A stretch of DNA of 42,161 bases from Paenarthrobacter nitroguajacolicus JCM 14115 (GCA_001313365.1 BBFS01000038.1:1-42161), one strand, 5' to 3'; numbered from the stretch's first letter, positions 1 through 9,629 are shown. The notes: a model not told the origin generated them from the letters alone. Program-made: numbers and translations.

Positions 1-261
1 GCCTACCAGCGCGGGGCCGTGGGTCACGTTGCTGAAGTAGCCAAGCTTCAGCTCAGCAGCCGGGGGACGTGGTGGGCGCCGGGGGGGCGGCCTGGTTGTT
101 CTGCGAAACAGCGGAAGCGACTGCGGCGCCCGCACCGATGAGGAGCACCAGCCGACGGCCAGGGCGATCTCTACTGTGCGGCGGCGCTTGGGCTTGGGTG
201 CGGTCTCACCGGCGACGATGCGGGTGGTGCCGGTGTTGGGTGACTCGGGGGTGTTAGCCAT
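1..261 (-). CDS. Sulfonate/nitrate-type ABC transporter substrate-binding protein, N-terminus only
   Basis: The gene runs off the left edge of the window, so only about 85 residues are visible. The ATG at 261-259 is preceded by AAGGA about 9 bases upstream. The N-terminus is short and basic (KPKRRR), followed by a hydrophobic stretch (LLIGAGAAVASAV) that fits a signal or anchor segment. It then reaches ELKLGYFSNVTHGPALVG, the typical first beta strand of the SsuA/NrtA/TauA-like periplasmic binding fold. Two frame breaks must be bridged, near 151 (one base lost) and near 62-66 (a five-base G run where four fit). The neighbouring sulfate assimilation genes make a sulfonate or sulfate-ester ligand more likely than nitrate, but that is inferred from context only. 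Confidence 0.62.
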   Translation of the reverse strand, partial: MANTPESPNTGTTRIVAGETAPKPKRRRTVEIALAVGWCSSSVRAPQSLPLFRRTTRPPPRRPPRPPAAELKLGYFSNVTHGPALVG

Positions 262-418
262 GGGGGTGGGTCCTTAGGGAGGTGGGATGCGAGCGGGGGG
301 GCGAAGATCAGGCCCCGTGACATCGCCCGTCGAGGGCAAGCAAGGACCATTCCGGAGAGGTCATGCCTTCACAGTAGGGACTGTCATATTTCGGCTTCAA
401 TCCCGTAGAAATCAAGGT

Positions 419-1378
419 TCACGCAGGTTCACGTGACGTCATATTCGCTGCCAGGCCTTCAATGTCGCGCGGAGTTGTGCGGCAGCAGCCACCTATGAGA
501 CGGGCGCCCCGGTCCTGCCAAACGGCTGCGTTGCCGGCCAAGGTCTCATTGCCCTGAACACCCTCTGACGGACCCCACGTCTTGGTCACGGCATCGTAGC
601 TCTCCCCCGAATTCGGATACGCGACCAGCGGCTTGTTCAAGGTCAGCTGCAGCGTGCCGAGAGCTTCCGTCACCAGTTCCAGCGGCACGCAATTTACGCC
701 GACGGCGGCCACCCGCGGTTCCGCGCCGAGCAGCGCTGCCACGTCCGCAATCGGCGTTCCGTCACTGATGTGGCCGCTGTCCCGCAGCGTGAACGTAAAC
801 CAGGATTCGACATCGAACTCCGCCACGAGCGCCAACAGCGCCTCCGCTTCGGCGAACGACGGCAGCGTCTCGCATGCCAGGAAATCCGCGCCCGCTTCAA
901 CGAGAGCGGCAATGCGGGGGGGCCGGTGGAAGTCCTGGAATTCCGCGGCGGAAAGCGTGTAATCGCCCCCCCGATACTCAGAGCCATCAGCCAGGTAGGC
1001 GCCGTAGGGACCCACGGATCCGGCCACCAAAAGCGGCCCACGGGCAGAACCCTCAGCCAAGGCTTCCTGGCGGGCTTCGTCGGCCAGCCGGACGCTCAAC
1101 GCCACCAGCTCCAACGACTCATCAACGGACAACCCGCGCCGCGCAAAACCCTGCGGAGTCGCCTGGTAGCTGGCGGTGATGGCCACGGAGGCTCCGGCGT
1201 CGAAATAGTCGCGGTGGACCTGCTTGATCAGGTGCGGCTGCTCGAGCAGGACCTTGGCGGACCACAACGCGTCTTCCAGATCGCAGCCGTGAGCCTCCAG
1301 TTCCGTGGCCAAGGCGCCGTCCAGGACCAAGTCCTTGCCGGCGTCGAGGAGCGTGCTGAGCGTTGTGTTCTGTGGCAT
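419..1378 (-). CDS. mmuM: Homocysteine S-methyltransferase
   Basis: Cytoplasmic zinc enzyme that moves a methyl group from S-methylmethionine or S-adenosylmethionine to homocysteine, giving methionine. The frame is intact for 319 residues, the usual MmuM length. Visible signatures are LDGALATELE near residue 18, EYRG(G)DYTLS, FLACETLPS, a Cys at VGVNCVP and the C-terminal zinc-ligand pair in LIGGCCRTTP. The start MPQNTT at 1378 is preferred over the longer upstream frame because GGGAAGGA lies just upstream and the hairpin at 1398-1462 would otherwise be coding. Two in-frame extra residues (RGGDY, HRPPRI) coincide with seven-base G/C runs and look like three-base insertions. It is separated from cysN by a terminator-like hairpin, so it probably has limited read-through or its own promoter. 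Confidence 0.9.
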   Translation of the reverse strand: MPQNTTLSTLLDAGKDLVLDGALATELEAHGCDLEDALWSAKVLLEQPHLIKQVHRDYFDAGASVAITASYQATPQGFARRGLSVDESLELVALSVRLADEARQEALAEGSARGPLLVAGSVGPYGAYLADGSEYRGGDYTLSAAEFQDFHRPPRIAALVEAGADFLACETLPSFAEAEALLALVAEFDVESWFTFTLRDSGHISDGTPIADVAALLGAEPRVAAVGVNCVPLELVTEALGTLQLTLNKPLVAYPNSGESYDAVTKTWGPSEGVQGNETLAGNAAVWQDRGARLIGGCCRTTPRDIEGLAANMTSREPA

Positions 1379-1397
1379 GGGTCCTTCCCAAAAAAAG

Positions 1398-1462
1398 AAA
1401 ACCGCAGCCTGTTCGAAATTCCCGCCGTACAACGTGAGGAGTCGCGAACAAGCTGCGGTTTT
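1398..1462 (-). terminator. Terminator or attenuator between cysN and mmuM
   Basis: Arms AAAACCGCAGCCTGTTCG (1398-1415) and CGAACAAGCTGCGGTTTT (1445-1462) pair over 18 bases with one wobble and a 29-base loop. On the minus strand the second arm runs straight into TTTTCTTTTTTT, a textbook U-tract. It lies 17 bases after the cysN stop, and its U-tract ends next to the mmuM ribosome binding site. It may therefore both end the cys transcript and set mmuM expression. Confidence 0.8.
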
Positions 1463-1478
1463 GTGACTACGTATGACC

Positions 1479-2883
1479 CTAGATGACGTAACGTTCGTCT
1501 TCGTGGTCGCCCGGGTGGTCCTTGACCAAACCGGCGGCAAGGGTGTTGCCGTCGATGGGGGGGTCGATCACCAGGAAAGCGCCGGTGCGGCGGTGGTGCA
1601 GGTAGTTCTCCAGCGGCAACGCAGCGGACAACCGGAGCTGTGCGTGTCCGATGTCGTTGAGCTCCAGGTTGGACGCGGGCTCCACGTTGAACGTGGCCAG
1701 GTCCAGCTTGCCCGTGACGTTCCGGACCAGGGCCTGGACCGTGCGTGTACCGTGCTTCACCAGGACCTTCTGGCCTTCGCGGAGCGGCTTGGGTGAGAGC
1801 CATGCCAACGACGCGTACAGGTCAGCTGTGCTCTCACGGACAGTCCCGGCAGCAGCGATGGTGTCGCCGCGGGCGATGTCGATCTCGTCAGCCAGGCGGA
1901 CAGCCACCGACTGCGGCGCCGCGGCCTCCTCCAGCGACTGGCCGGCGAAGTCGATGCCGATCACTGTGGTGGTGCGCGGCTCGTGGCCCGGGCTGATGAC
2001 GGATACTTCGTCGCCAACCTTGACGGAGCCTCGGTGATCTGGCCGGCGTAGGCGCGGTAATCGCGGTACGCCTCCACATCGAGCCCGGCGGCAACAGCGT
2101 CCGGAGCCAGGGCACCCTGCGGACGAATCACCAGCTGGACCGGGAAGCGGAAGCTCTCCAGTTCGGCCTCGAGTTCGTCAGCAGCCGGGAGGGTTTCGAG
2201 GACCTCCAACAGTGCAGGACCGGTGTACCAGGGGGTGCGCTCGGAGCGGTCCACCACGTTGTCGCCATCAAGGCAGAAACAGGAACCACCAGCAGATCAG
2301 CAACGCCATCGGAACCCAGACCAAGCTCACGCGCAACCTTCTGCACGTCGGCTTCGATGTCGCGGAATACCTGCTCGCTGAAATCAACAAGGTCGATCTT
2401 GTTCACGGCAACAATCACGTGGGCAACGCGCAGCAGCTGCAACACGGACAGGTGACGGCGGGTCTGCTCCAGCACACCCTTACGGGCGTCGATAAGTACG
2501 ACGACGGCATCCGCAGTGGACGCGCCGGTCACCGTGTTCTTGGTGTACTGAACGTGGCCGGGGCAGTCCGCCAGGATGAAGCTGCGGCGGTCCGTGGCGA
2601 AGTAGCGGTAAGCGACATCGATGGTGATGCCCTGCTCGCGCTCGGCGCGCAGTCCGTCGGTAAGGAGGGCGAGGTCAATCCCGCCCTTTTCTCCGCCGAA
2701 GCCGCGGTCCGCGGAGGTGCGGGCAACGGCGTCGAGCGTGTCTGCAAGAATCGCCTTGGAATCGTGAAGGAGGCGGCCCACCAAAGTGGATTTACCGTCG
2801 TCCACCGACCCGGCGGTAGCGAAGCGGAACAGGGTTGTGGGCAGGGCTGTTTCCAGCCCTGCAGCCAGTGTTTCGGTGCTCAT
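1479..2883 (-). CDS. cysN: Sulfate adenylyltransferase subunit 1 (GTPase)
   Basis: GTP-hydrolysing subunit of ATP sulfurylase, which with CysD makes adenosine 5'-phosphosulfate (APS) from sulfate and ATP. The N-terminal half is an EF-Tu-like G domain with Walker [11 protein letters not shown] (near residue 26), a DCPGH switch II motif and NKID, followed by elongation-factor-type beta-barrel domains ending HEDERYVI. The ATG at 2883 directly abuts the cysD stop codon (TAA then ATG). Frame breaks near 2265 (bases lost in the segment after VVPVSAL) and near 2027 (one G lost after QITEG) split the reading frame into three; the protein is continuous across them. An extra proline at LVIDPPIDG matches a seven-base run at 1557-1563. 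Confidence 0.92.
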
Positions 2884-3945
2884 TTAGAAGTAGCCGTCCT
2901 TCTTGCGGTCTTCCATGGCTGCCTCGGAGATGCGGTCATCTGCTCGGGTGGCGCCACGTTCGGTCAGGGTGGAGGCAGCGACTTCAACTACGACGTCGGC
3001 CACGGTGCGGGCATCGGACTCGACGGCACCGGTGCAGGACATGTCGCCAACCGTGCGGTAGCGCACCAGCTTGGTGATGACGTCCTCATGTGGCAGCGGC
3101 TGGGAAACCTCGCCCACAGCGCGCCACATGCCATCGCGGGCGAAAACTTCGCGCTCGTGGGCGTAGTACAGGCCGGGGGGGAGCTCGATGTTCTCGCGCT
3201 CGATGTAGCGCCAGATGTCCAGCTCGGTCCAGTTGCTGATGGGGGGGAACGCGCGAACGTGCTGGCCCACGGTGTGGCGGCCGTTGTACAGGTTCCACAA
3301 CTCGGGGGGGCGCTGGTTGCGCGGATCCCACTGGCCGAACTCGTCACGGAGGCTGAGGATGCGCTCCTTGGCGCGGGCCTTGTCCTCGTCACGACGGCCG
3401 CCGCCGAATACGGCGTCGAACTTGTTGCGCTGGATGGCATCAAGCAACGGAACAGTCTGCAGCGGGTTGCGGGTGCCGTCGGCGCGCTCGGCAAGCTCGC
3501 CGCGGTCGATAAACTCCTGCACCGAGCCGACAACCAGCTTCAGGCCGAGGCGCTCAACCGTGCGGTCCCGGAAGTCGATGACCTCGGGGGGGAAGTTGTG
3601 GCCCGTGTCCACGTGCAGGACGGGGGGGAAGGGAACCTTGCCCGGCCAGAACGCCTTGGTGGCCAGATGCAGCATGACCACGGAATCCTTGCCGCCGGAG
3701 AACAGCAGCGCAGGCTTCTCGAACTCGGCAACAACTTCACGAATGATGTGGATCGCCTCGGACTCGAGGGTGTCCAGGCTGCTCAGGCGGGCCGGACGCA
3801 AAGCCGCAGCAGCAGATGCCGCCCCCCCGGGAGTGGCATCGGGCCTGTCGAAGCTGGACGCAATGCTGCTTGCAGCATTGCCGTCCAGCGAAGGGGCGGG
3901 GGCGGCATCTGCTGCGTAGGCGTCCGTTGTGATTTGGGTGCTCAT
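2884..3945 (-). CDS. cysD: Sulfate adenylyltransferase subunit 2
   Basis: Catalytic ATP-sulfurylase subunit of the PAPS-reductase/PP-loop family. The frame is open throughout (353 codons). The PP-loop is [16 protein letters not shown], followed by [23 protein letters not shown] and [12 protein letters not shown], ending DRKKDGYF as is usual for CysD. The first 60 or so residues are an Ala/Pro-rich extension; the start at MSTQITT (3945) is chosen because its ATG overlaps the cysH stop as ATGA. Five extra prolines or glycines (FPPV, NFPPEV, RPPEL, FPPIS, LPPGL) each sit on a seven-base C run where family members have one Pro, which points to three-base insertions. Confidence 0.92.
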   Translation of the reverse strand: MSTQITTDAYAADAAPAPSLDGNAASSIASSFDRPDATPGGAASAAAALRPARLSSLDTLESEAIHIIREVVAEFEKPALLFSGGKDSVVMLHLATKAFWPGKVPFPPVLHVDTGHNFPPEVIDFRDRTVERLGLKLVVGSVQEFIDRGELAERADGTRNPLQTVPLLDAIQRNKFDAVFGGGRRDEDKARAKERILSLRDEFGQWDPRNQRPPELWNLYNGRHTVGQHVRAFPPISNWTELDIWRYIERENIELPPGLYYAHEREVFARDGMWRAVGEVSQPLPHEDVITKLVRYRTVGDMSCTGAVESDARTVADVVVEVAASTLTERGATRADDRISEAAMEDRKKDGYF

Positions 3946-4703
3946 GTGTGTAGTCCGCATTCTGTCTTGTCGGATCCTGCCCAGCGGCCGGCTCGGGGGG
4001 GGTCTTCACCCGGGGGGGCCACTTTGCGGGTGCAGGGCTGGCAGCCGATGGACGGGTAGCCCTGGCTCAGGAGGGGGGGTTGACGGGAAGGATGTTGTCC
4101 TCGGAGTACTCGATCAGCTGATCGAAGGTCCAGTCGACCATCGGGTTCACCTTGACCAGGCCGAAGCCCTCATCCCAGGTGATCACCGGCGTGTTGGTGC
4201 GGGTGGGGGCCCTCGTCGCGTCGGACACCGGTGAACCACACCTCGTAGCCGGCCAGCGAACGGCGCAGCGGCTGGACCTTGCGCAGCGCGCAGCACTGGC
4301 GGGGTCGCGGGCGAACAGGTCCTTGCCGAGCAGGCGATCCTGCTGTTCCACGGTGTTCTCCGGAAGAACGTCCACTACGTTGACGCGCAGGTTCGCTGCA
4401 ACTTCGTCGCGGGTCTCGTACGTTTCCTTGAAGTGGTAGCCGGTCTCCAGGAACAAAACGTCGACGCCGGGAAGCTGGTCCGCGACCAAAGCCGGCAGGA
4501 CGGCGTCGGCCATGGAGCAGGCGACCGTCACCGCGGGCAGCTCGAAGTTACGGGCCACCCAGGCGATGATGTCCCGGGCGGGGGGCGTTCCAGCCCAGCT
4601 CAGCGGCGCCTTGTTCGGCCAGGGCCTTCAGCTCTTCATGGGAACGCAGTGCCGGACGGGCTGCTGCGCTGGCGAGGTTGGTAATCGTGACGGGATCTGT
4701 CAT
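3942..4703 (-). CDS. cysH: Assimilatory adenylylsulfate (APS) reductase
   Basis: Reduces APS to sulfite with thioredoxin or a similar donor. Reading across breaks gives [17 protein letters not shown], then [20 protein letters not shown] and [14 protein letters not shown] Cys-Cys pair follows ([11 protein letters not shown] once one lost C near 4300 is restored), then VRRDEAPTRT and a C-terminal [11 protein letters not shown]. The Cys-Cys plus Cys-x2-Cys set is the [4Fe-4S] ligand signature that separates APS from PAPS reductases. Other breaks are near 4575-4590 (six C where five fit), 4215 and 4072 (seven-base run). The start ATG at 4703 overlaps the sir stop (ATGA), and the stop overlaps the cysD ATG, so translational coupling on both sides is likely. 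Confidence 0.88.
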
Positions 4704-6453
4704 TGGAGATCTCCTTCATCTGCCGAGTGTGCCCACTCTGCGAAGGTCTGGCCCTCGGCGCCCACGGCGACGAATTTACGGACACGCGCTCCACGTAATC
4801 GGGCAGGTCTTCCACCGTGACCTTGAGGCCGCGGACAGTACGTCCCAAACCGGCTTCCTCGCGCTCGTTGTTGGCCAACCCGCCACCGAGGTGGACCTGG
4901 AAACCCGGGGGGGTGGGGGGGTCGCGTCGGGCGTTGGCAACATCATGCCCTTCAGGCCGATATCGGCCGTCTGGATACGTGCGCAGGAGTTCGGGCAGCC
5001 GTTGATGTGGAGGGACAGTGCCGACGGTAGCTGCTTGGTCTCTACGAGGTCCACCAAGCGGCGCTCCAGCTCAGCGATGGCCGTGGCTGCCGTGACCTTG
5101 GTTTCCACGATGGCCAGCTTGCAGTATTCGATGCCGGTGCAGGCGATGGTGCCGCGACGGAACACGGACGGACGGGCGGAGAGGCCCAAAGTGTCCAGTT
5201 CGGCGATGAGCGGCTCAACCTGCTCCTCGGCCACGTCCAGGATGACGAGCTTCTGGTGAGGGGTAGTGCGCAAGCGGTAGCTGCCGTGCTTCTCCAGCGT
5301 GTCCGCCAGCGTGACAAGTGCCTCGCCGGATGTGCGGCCCACAGTAGGGGTCACGCCGATGAAGAACTTGCCGTCCTTCTGCTCGTGAACGCCGATGTGA
5401 TCGCCGGGGGCCGTGGGCTTGGGAGCAGCAGGGCCGTCGGGAAGCTTGAAACCGAGGTATTCGTCCTCCAGGATCTGGCGGAACTTGGCCGGTCCCCCCA
5501 GTCGTTCATAAGGAACTTCAGGCGTGCTTGGTGCGCATGCGGCGGTAGCCGTAGTCGCGGAAGATGCTGGTGACGCCGAGCCATACTTCAGCGGCAACGT
5601 CAGCGGAGACGAATACACCAAGCGTTCGGCCAGGCGCGGGTTGGTGGACAGGCCGCCACCGACCCAGAGGTCGTAGCCGGCACCGAGTTCAGGGTGGACA
5701 ACGCCCACCAAGGCGAAGTCGTTGATCTCGTGCACCACGTCCTGGGACGGGTGGCCCGTGATGGCGGTCTTGTATTTGCGGGGGGGCAGGTTGGCCAGCT
5801 CAGGGTCACCGATGAAACGTTCGGCGAGCTCGTGGATCAGCGGGGGTGGGATCGATGATCTCATCCTTGGCGATGCCCGCAACCGGGGAGCCGAGGATGA
5901 CACGGGGAACGTCGCCGCAAGCCTCGGTGGTGGACAGGCCAATGCCTTCAAGGCGGCGCCAGATTTCCGGCACATCCTCAACGCGGATCCAGTGCAACTG
6001 GATGTTCTGGCGGTCCGTAAGGTCGGCCGAGCCGCGGGCGAAGTCCACGGAAATCTGGCCGATGACGCGAAGCTGCTCGGTGGTCAGCGCACCGCCGTCG
6101 ATGCGCACGCGGAGCATGAAGTACTTGTCTTCGAGCTCGTGCGGTTCAAGCGTTGCGGTCTTGCCGCCGTCGATCCCGGGTTTGCGCTGGGTGTAGAGGC
6201 CCCCACCAACGGAAACGACCGTGAAGGTCCGTGCCGTCGATCGAATCAAAGCCCTCTTTGGAGTAGACAGACTCAATCCGCTCACGGACGTTCAGCCCGT
6301 TGTCTTCCTGCTTCCAGGTTTCGTTGGCGTTCAGTGGAGCGGTGCCGTCAACCTTCCACTGGCCGTGGGGGCTTGGCGGCAGGGCGGGTGCGTGCCGGAC
6401 GCGAGGGGGACTGCGGTGTCCGAGGACGCACCGGCTACAGCTGTATCTGTCAT
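4700..6453 (-). CDS. sir: Siroheme-dependent sulfite reductase (ferredoxin type)
   Basis: Reduces sulfite to sulfide with six electrons. The chain is about 580 residues, in line with ferredoxin sulfite/nitrite reductases. Visible landmarks are NANETWKQEDNGLNVRERI, GRFRWWGLYTQRKPG and LTDRQNIQLHW (siroheme-contacting segment). The [4Fe-4S]/siroheme cysteines are at ACTGIEYCKLAI and NGCPNSCARI near residues 430-480. Context with cysHDN favours sulfite over nitrite as substrate. The chain crosses at least eight frame breaks (near 6375, 6205, 5838, 5617, 5548, 5500, 4905-4925 and 4780), several on G/C runs. The start is the ATG at 6453; the stop overlaps the cysH ATG. Confidence 0.88.
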
Positions 6454-6556
6454 ACATCGACTGTAGGTCTGGCTAGTTTTCGCCAGCAAAGGTCCGGAAA
6501 CGCGAAGTCACCTAGGGAAACATTTCGTCACGAACACGCCAGCGGCCTTGTCCGAA

Positions 6557-6577
6557 GGACCTGTTTTGTGCAGGTCC
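6557..6577. other. Small hairpin upstream of sir
   Basis: A perfect 7-bp stem (GGACCTG / CAGGTCC) with a 7-base loop in the 153-bp space between the chelatase stop and the sir start. No U-tract follows on either strand, so it is more likely a leader or weak processing structure than a terminator. Confidence 0.4.
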
Positions 6578-6606
6578 ATTTGGCCCTTTTCCCGCGTGAA
6601 TAAAGG

Positions 6607-7318
6607 TTAGGAGAGCCTTTCCAACACTGCGTCGTAACGTTCCAGCGCGATCTCTGCCAGCACCGTCGACGGAAGCAAAGGAGCCGACACAATGTCCGCG
6701 CCGGCCTTTGCCAGTTGGTCGTGGAAATAACCGGTCGCCAGCAGGTAGGAGGCAATGAAGACCCTTCCGGTCCCACCGTCGGCGGCGAGTTCGGCACGCA
6801 AGGAGGCGACGCCGTCGGGCACTGTCGGCTGGGCGCTGGCGCCATAGGCGACCCGGACCTTGTTGGGCAGCAGCTCACCGAGGAGTCGCGCCTGCTCTTC
6901 CGAGTCCACCGAGCCGTCCGGAAGGGACGATCCCGCGGCAGCCAGCAGCACGCCGTCGTTCTCCTGCAACCCAGCCGCACGCAGGTGCGTGGTCAACAGC
7001 TTAGCCAGACGGGGATCCGGTCCCAGCGGCTTGGCAGCCACTACCTCGGGGCGGCTCTTGATGGCTTTGGGAACGTCCACCTTGATGTGAAAGCCCGTTG
7101 AGAGCAAAAGCGGTACGACGACGGCGGCAGTCCCCCCCTCCGGCAGGCCCTCCACCACACCGCCCAACTCGGGTTCCTGCACGTCAACGTACGCTTCAAC
7201 CACGCGCAAACCGGGGGCGGAGAGTTTCAATTTCAGCCATCACGCGTCGGATGGCAGCCTGGCCTTCGGCGTTGCGGGTTCCGTGGGCGCAAGCGATCAA
7301 AACGGGGGGGCTGTTCAT
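6607..7318 (-). CDS. Sirohydrochlorin chelatase (CbiX/SirB family)
   Basis: Inserts metal into sirohydrochlorin; beside a siroheme enzyme the expected product is siroheme, so a ferrochelatase role is likely. MNSPPVLIACAHGTRN carries the N-terminal catalytic histidine. VVVPLLLSTGFHIKVDVP carries the second histidine, and the C-terminal half (IASYLLATGYFHDQLA) repeats the fold. About 236 residues. The frame breaks once near 7215, where five C occur before GGTTTGCG and four restore ETLRPGLRVVEAY. Extra residues at NSPPV and EGGT fall on seven-base runs. Its start is only 33 bases from the start of the divergent channel gene. Confidence 0.87.
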
Positions 7319-7351
7319 GGGAGCTAGCGTAACGTTGAGCCAGCACCTGTT

Positions 7352-8062
7352 GTGAAGCACGTTAAGAAAGAACCAGTCCACTTGATTTCCTTTGACATTG
7401 TTCTTCTTTGGCTTGACCTCATCGGCGTGTTCTTTTTTGCTGTGTCGGGCTCGTTGTTGGCCGCCCGGAAGCAGTTCGACTTTGTTGGTTCGGTGCTGCT
7501 CGCTTCCATCGCGGCGCTGGGCGGTGGGGGTGATCCGCGACATCGTGATCAACGCCGGCCCCCCCCGATCGCCTTCACAAACCCCCGCCTATCTGGCGCC
7601 GCCCGTGCTGGCAGCATTGCTGGTCTATTACCTTTTCTCGTCAGTGCAGCGCTTCACGTCCCTTTTAACGTTGTTCGACGCCGGCGGATTGGCGTTGTTC
7701 TGCATCACCGGCACCCTGAAAGCCATCAGCGCGGGCATGAACCCGGTGGCTGCAATCCTCCTGGGAGTCACCACGGGAGTGGGCGGCGGCCTGCTCCGTG
7801 ACATCACCGCCAACGAAATCCCCACCTTGTTCAACAACCGCGATATCTATGCGCTGCCTGCCTTCGTGGGCGCCGGTTTGACCACGCTGATGTGGCACCT
7901 TGGCCTCTTTAGCGGGCTTACGGCCTGTGTCATCGCCGGTGTTGTTTTCGCTTTCCGGGTGACCGCCTGGCGCCGCGCTGGTATGTGCCCCTGGCTGTGC
8001 GTGGTTGGCATCGCGCGGGCACCGGTGGGGGGGCGCAATTTCCAGTGCCCGGGATTAGCTAG
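7352..8062 (+). CDS. Trimeric intracellular cation (TRIC/UPF0126) family membrane protein
   Basis: Small integral membrane protein of the bacterial TRIC channel family, likely a potassium or other monovalent-cation channel. Two internally similar halves of three membrane helices each are visible. Each half ends in a glycine-rich motif followed by Arg-Asp (ALGGGVIRDIVI after bridging the break near 7525, and GVGGGLLRDITANEIPT). A seventh helix follows and the C-terminus ends VPGIS at the TAG 8060-8062. Frame breaks lie near 7525, 7560 (eight-base C run) and 7970. The GTG at 7352 opens the frame, but the TTG at 7382 gives a start (MISFDIVLLWLDL) closer to the usual family N-terminus, and neither has a convincing ribosome binding site. 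Confidence 0.82.
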
Positions 8063-8071
8063 GATAAGAGC

Positions 8072-8497
8072 ATGACTGACATGTTCCTCGAGAAGTTCCG
8101 CGCGCTGGTCCCAAAGTATCTCGAGGATGAATGGCAGGAAGAAGACGGCCTCACGCCCGACGAACTGGACGACGCCCTCTCCGATCACTCCTTCACCATC
8201 CCGCTGGTTCTGCGCGAGTTCTACCTTGCAATCGGCGGCTGCGAGGACCTCATGGAGGCTTACCACTACTTCTGGGATCCGAGGAACTCGAGGTGGACGA
8301 CGAAGGCTTCCTCATGTTCCTTGAGGACGAGGACGAACAGTTCACCTGGGGCTTCCGCACCGCCGACCTCAGCATCCCGGACCCCCATCGTCTGGCGCCG
8401 CAACAACGCCCGCGGCCAGTGGAAGAGCGAAGAGGGCACGTTCTCCGAGTTCGTGTTCGACATGTTCGAGTGGGCATTCAACGACGACGAAGACTAA
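8072..8497 (+). CDS. Small acidic protein, SUKH/SMI1-KNR4-like
   Basis: About 141 residues, very acidic (ends FNDDED). The segment IPLVLREFYLAIGGCEDLM followed by ELEVDDEGFLMFLEDEDEQ and FTWGFRTADLSIPDPIVW resembles the SUKH fold (a Gly-Gly turn after an Leu-x-x-Phe helix, then a strand-rich part that binds partners). The resemblance is by eye only. SUKH proteins are often toxin immunity proteins, but no toxin gene is next to it and the protein could be a plain cytoplasmic housekeeping protein. Two shifts that cancel each other lie near 8275 and 8385. It starts 9 bases after the channel gene stop, so the two are probably co-transcribed. Confidence 0.68.
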   Translation: MTDMFLEKFRALVPKYLEDEWQEEDGLTPDELDDALSDHSFTIPLVLREFYLAIGGCEDLMEAYHYFWDPRNSRWTTKASSCSLRTRTNSSPGASAPPTSASRTPIVWRRNNARGQWKSEEGTFSEFVFDMFEWAFNDDED

Positions 8498-8513
8498 CTT
8501 CCCGTTCTGGAGC

Positions 8514-8556
8514 AGCCCCTTTCCACCCATTCCGGGTTGGGAAGGGGCTGTTTTGC
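8514..8556 (+). terminator. Rho-independent terminator after the SUKH-like gene
   Basis: Arms AGCCCCTT and AAGGGGCT pair perfectly, extended by a wobble pair, and the second arm is followed by GTTTTGCTTT. It lies 16 bases after the TAA of the upstream gene. Confidence 0.8.
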
Positions 8557-8561
8557 TTTGA

Positions 8562-8677
8562 GGGCCTGTGCGGCCACCACCCACTTTGATTTTGGAACTG
8601 CCCTGACACGCCGCTTCGGGGGGGGTGTGTTGCCAGAAAGTTGGGGGGGTCAAAGTAGGTGGTGGCGGTACAGGCCC
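8562..8677. repeat. Palindromic element family 1, copy A
   Basis: Outer arms (8562-8589 and 8650-8677) are inverted repeats with about 25 of 28 bases matching; the shared heart of the arm is CCACCACC(C/T)ACTTTGA. The core between the GT-C ends (8568-8671) is 104 bases and contains G runs of 8 and 7. Removing the usual excess gives about 99, the exact length of copies B and C. Its right end lies 10 bases past the stop of the adjacent AbiEi/DUF559 gene. Confidence 0.8.
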
Positions 8678-8687
8678 AGAGGGGAAC

Positions 8688-9563
8688 TTACGACGGCGGC
8701 ACCCACCCAGGCGCGTACCTCGCCGGCGCGTAGCGGCCAACTTCCCTGTTGCGCAGAACTGCCATGACTTCGGCGACCATCCTCTCTGGGTGATGAACGA
8801 CGTCGACGTAGTAGTAATGGAGGGTCAATAGGCCTCTGCGCATGGCTGCGTTGTTCCTATATTGATCCTTCTTGACCTGTTTTCCCTCAAGGTGCGTGCC
8901 GCCGTCGAGTTCTACAATCAGGCATTCATTGACCAGACAGTCCACCTCCCCTACGCCCGGGACGTCCACGTGCATCTGGACTTTGAGACCTGCCTGGTGA
9001 AGTGGGTGTGTGCGAGTACTTCCAGGAGCGAGTCGGCCCGAGGCAAAACCAAGTCCAGGATTTCGCGAACCCTGCCATTCCTGTTGCCCGGAAGCTTTGA
9101 TTTCAGAAAATCTATGGACAGCAGTGCTTGGCTAACTGCACTCTGCACCATGACGAGTGCTTCAAATTCCGGTAAGCATCTGAGGGCGTGGATCAGGACA
9201 TCGGCCACCCCCCCGCTATGGGTAGATACGAGTGGACTGGATGTAGGCAGCCTCCGTGGTGGATTACACCCCCCCGTCTTGCTAGTCCAGTACTGCAGCT
9301 GAGATGGAGAGCGTCTACCCCCCCTTCCAGGGTCCAGAGACCATAGAAGCGCGCCGCCGAGACGCAGGTAAGCAAGCCGTCGGCTCGAAAGGCGGCAACG
9401 ACGTCGGGGTCTGATGCCCGGGACGTGTAGACGCCGCGATGAAGGCGATTGACTACTCCGTCCCTCACCGCGTTTGCGAGCATGCGGCGAGTGAAGCCGC
9501 AGTCTGCAGGGTCCGAGTGGTCGCTGCTCCGCGCCTGCTTCGGAGGAAATTGTCGATGTCCAT
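8688..9563 (-). CDS. AbiEi-like winged-helix plus DUF559 nuclease-like protein (first copy)
   Basis: About 291 residues in two parts. The N-terminal 50 residues (MDIDNFLRSRRGAATTRTL, GFTRRMLANAVRDG, LHRGVYTS) match the AbiEi-type antitoxin winged-helix domain. The C-terminal part carries VDCLVNECLIVELDGGTH, then KKDQYRNNAAMRRGLLTLHY: an Asp, then Glu-x-Asp-Gly, His and Asp-x-x-Arg, the pattern of DUF559/Vsr-like PD-(D/E)XK nucleases. No AbiEii toxin gene is adjacent. The start ATG at 9563 is chosen because translation reads directly into the domain. Breaks near 9500, 9210 (seven-base C run) and 8985. Function is unknown; palindromic elements lie at both ends, see findings. Confidence 0.7.
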
Positions 9564-9629
9564 GTAGCCATGCTGAGTTCGGCCGGAACCCTACGGTTGC
9601 TGAGAAGTTCCCTATGTGGACAACTCCGT

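Noticed and set aside
2212..4059. 615-codon open frame on the plus strand opposite cysN, cysD and the end of cysH
   Set aside because: It is a shadow of high-GC third-position bias; its translation is Gly/Val/Ala-rich without motifs, and the opposite strand encodes well-known proteins throughout.
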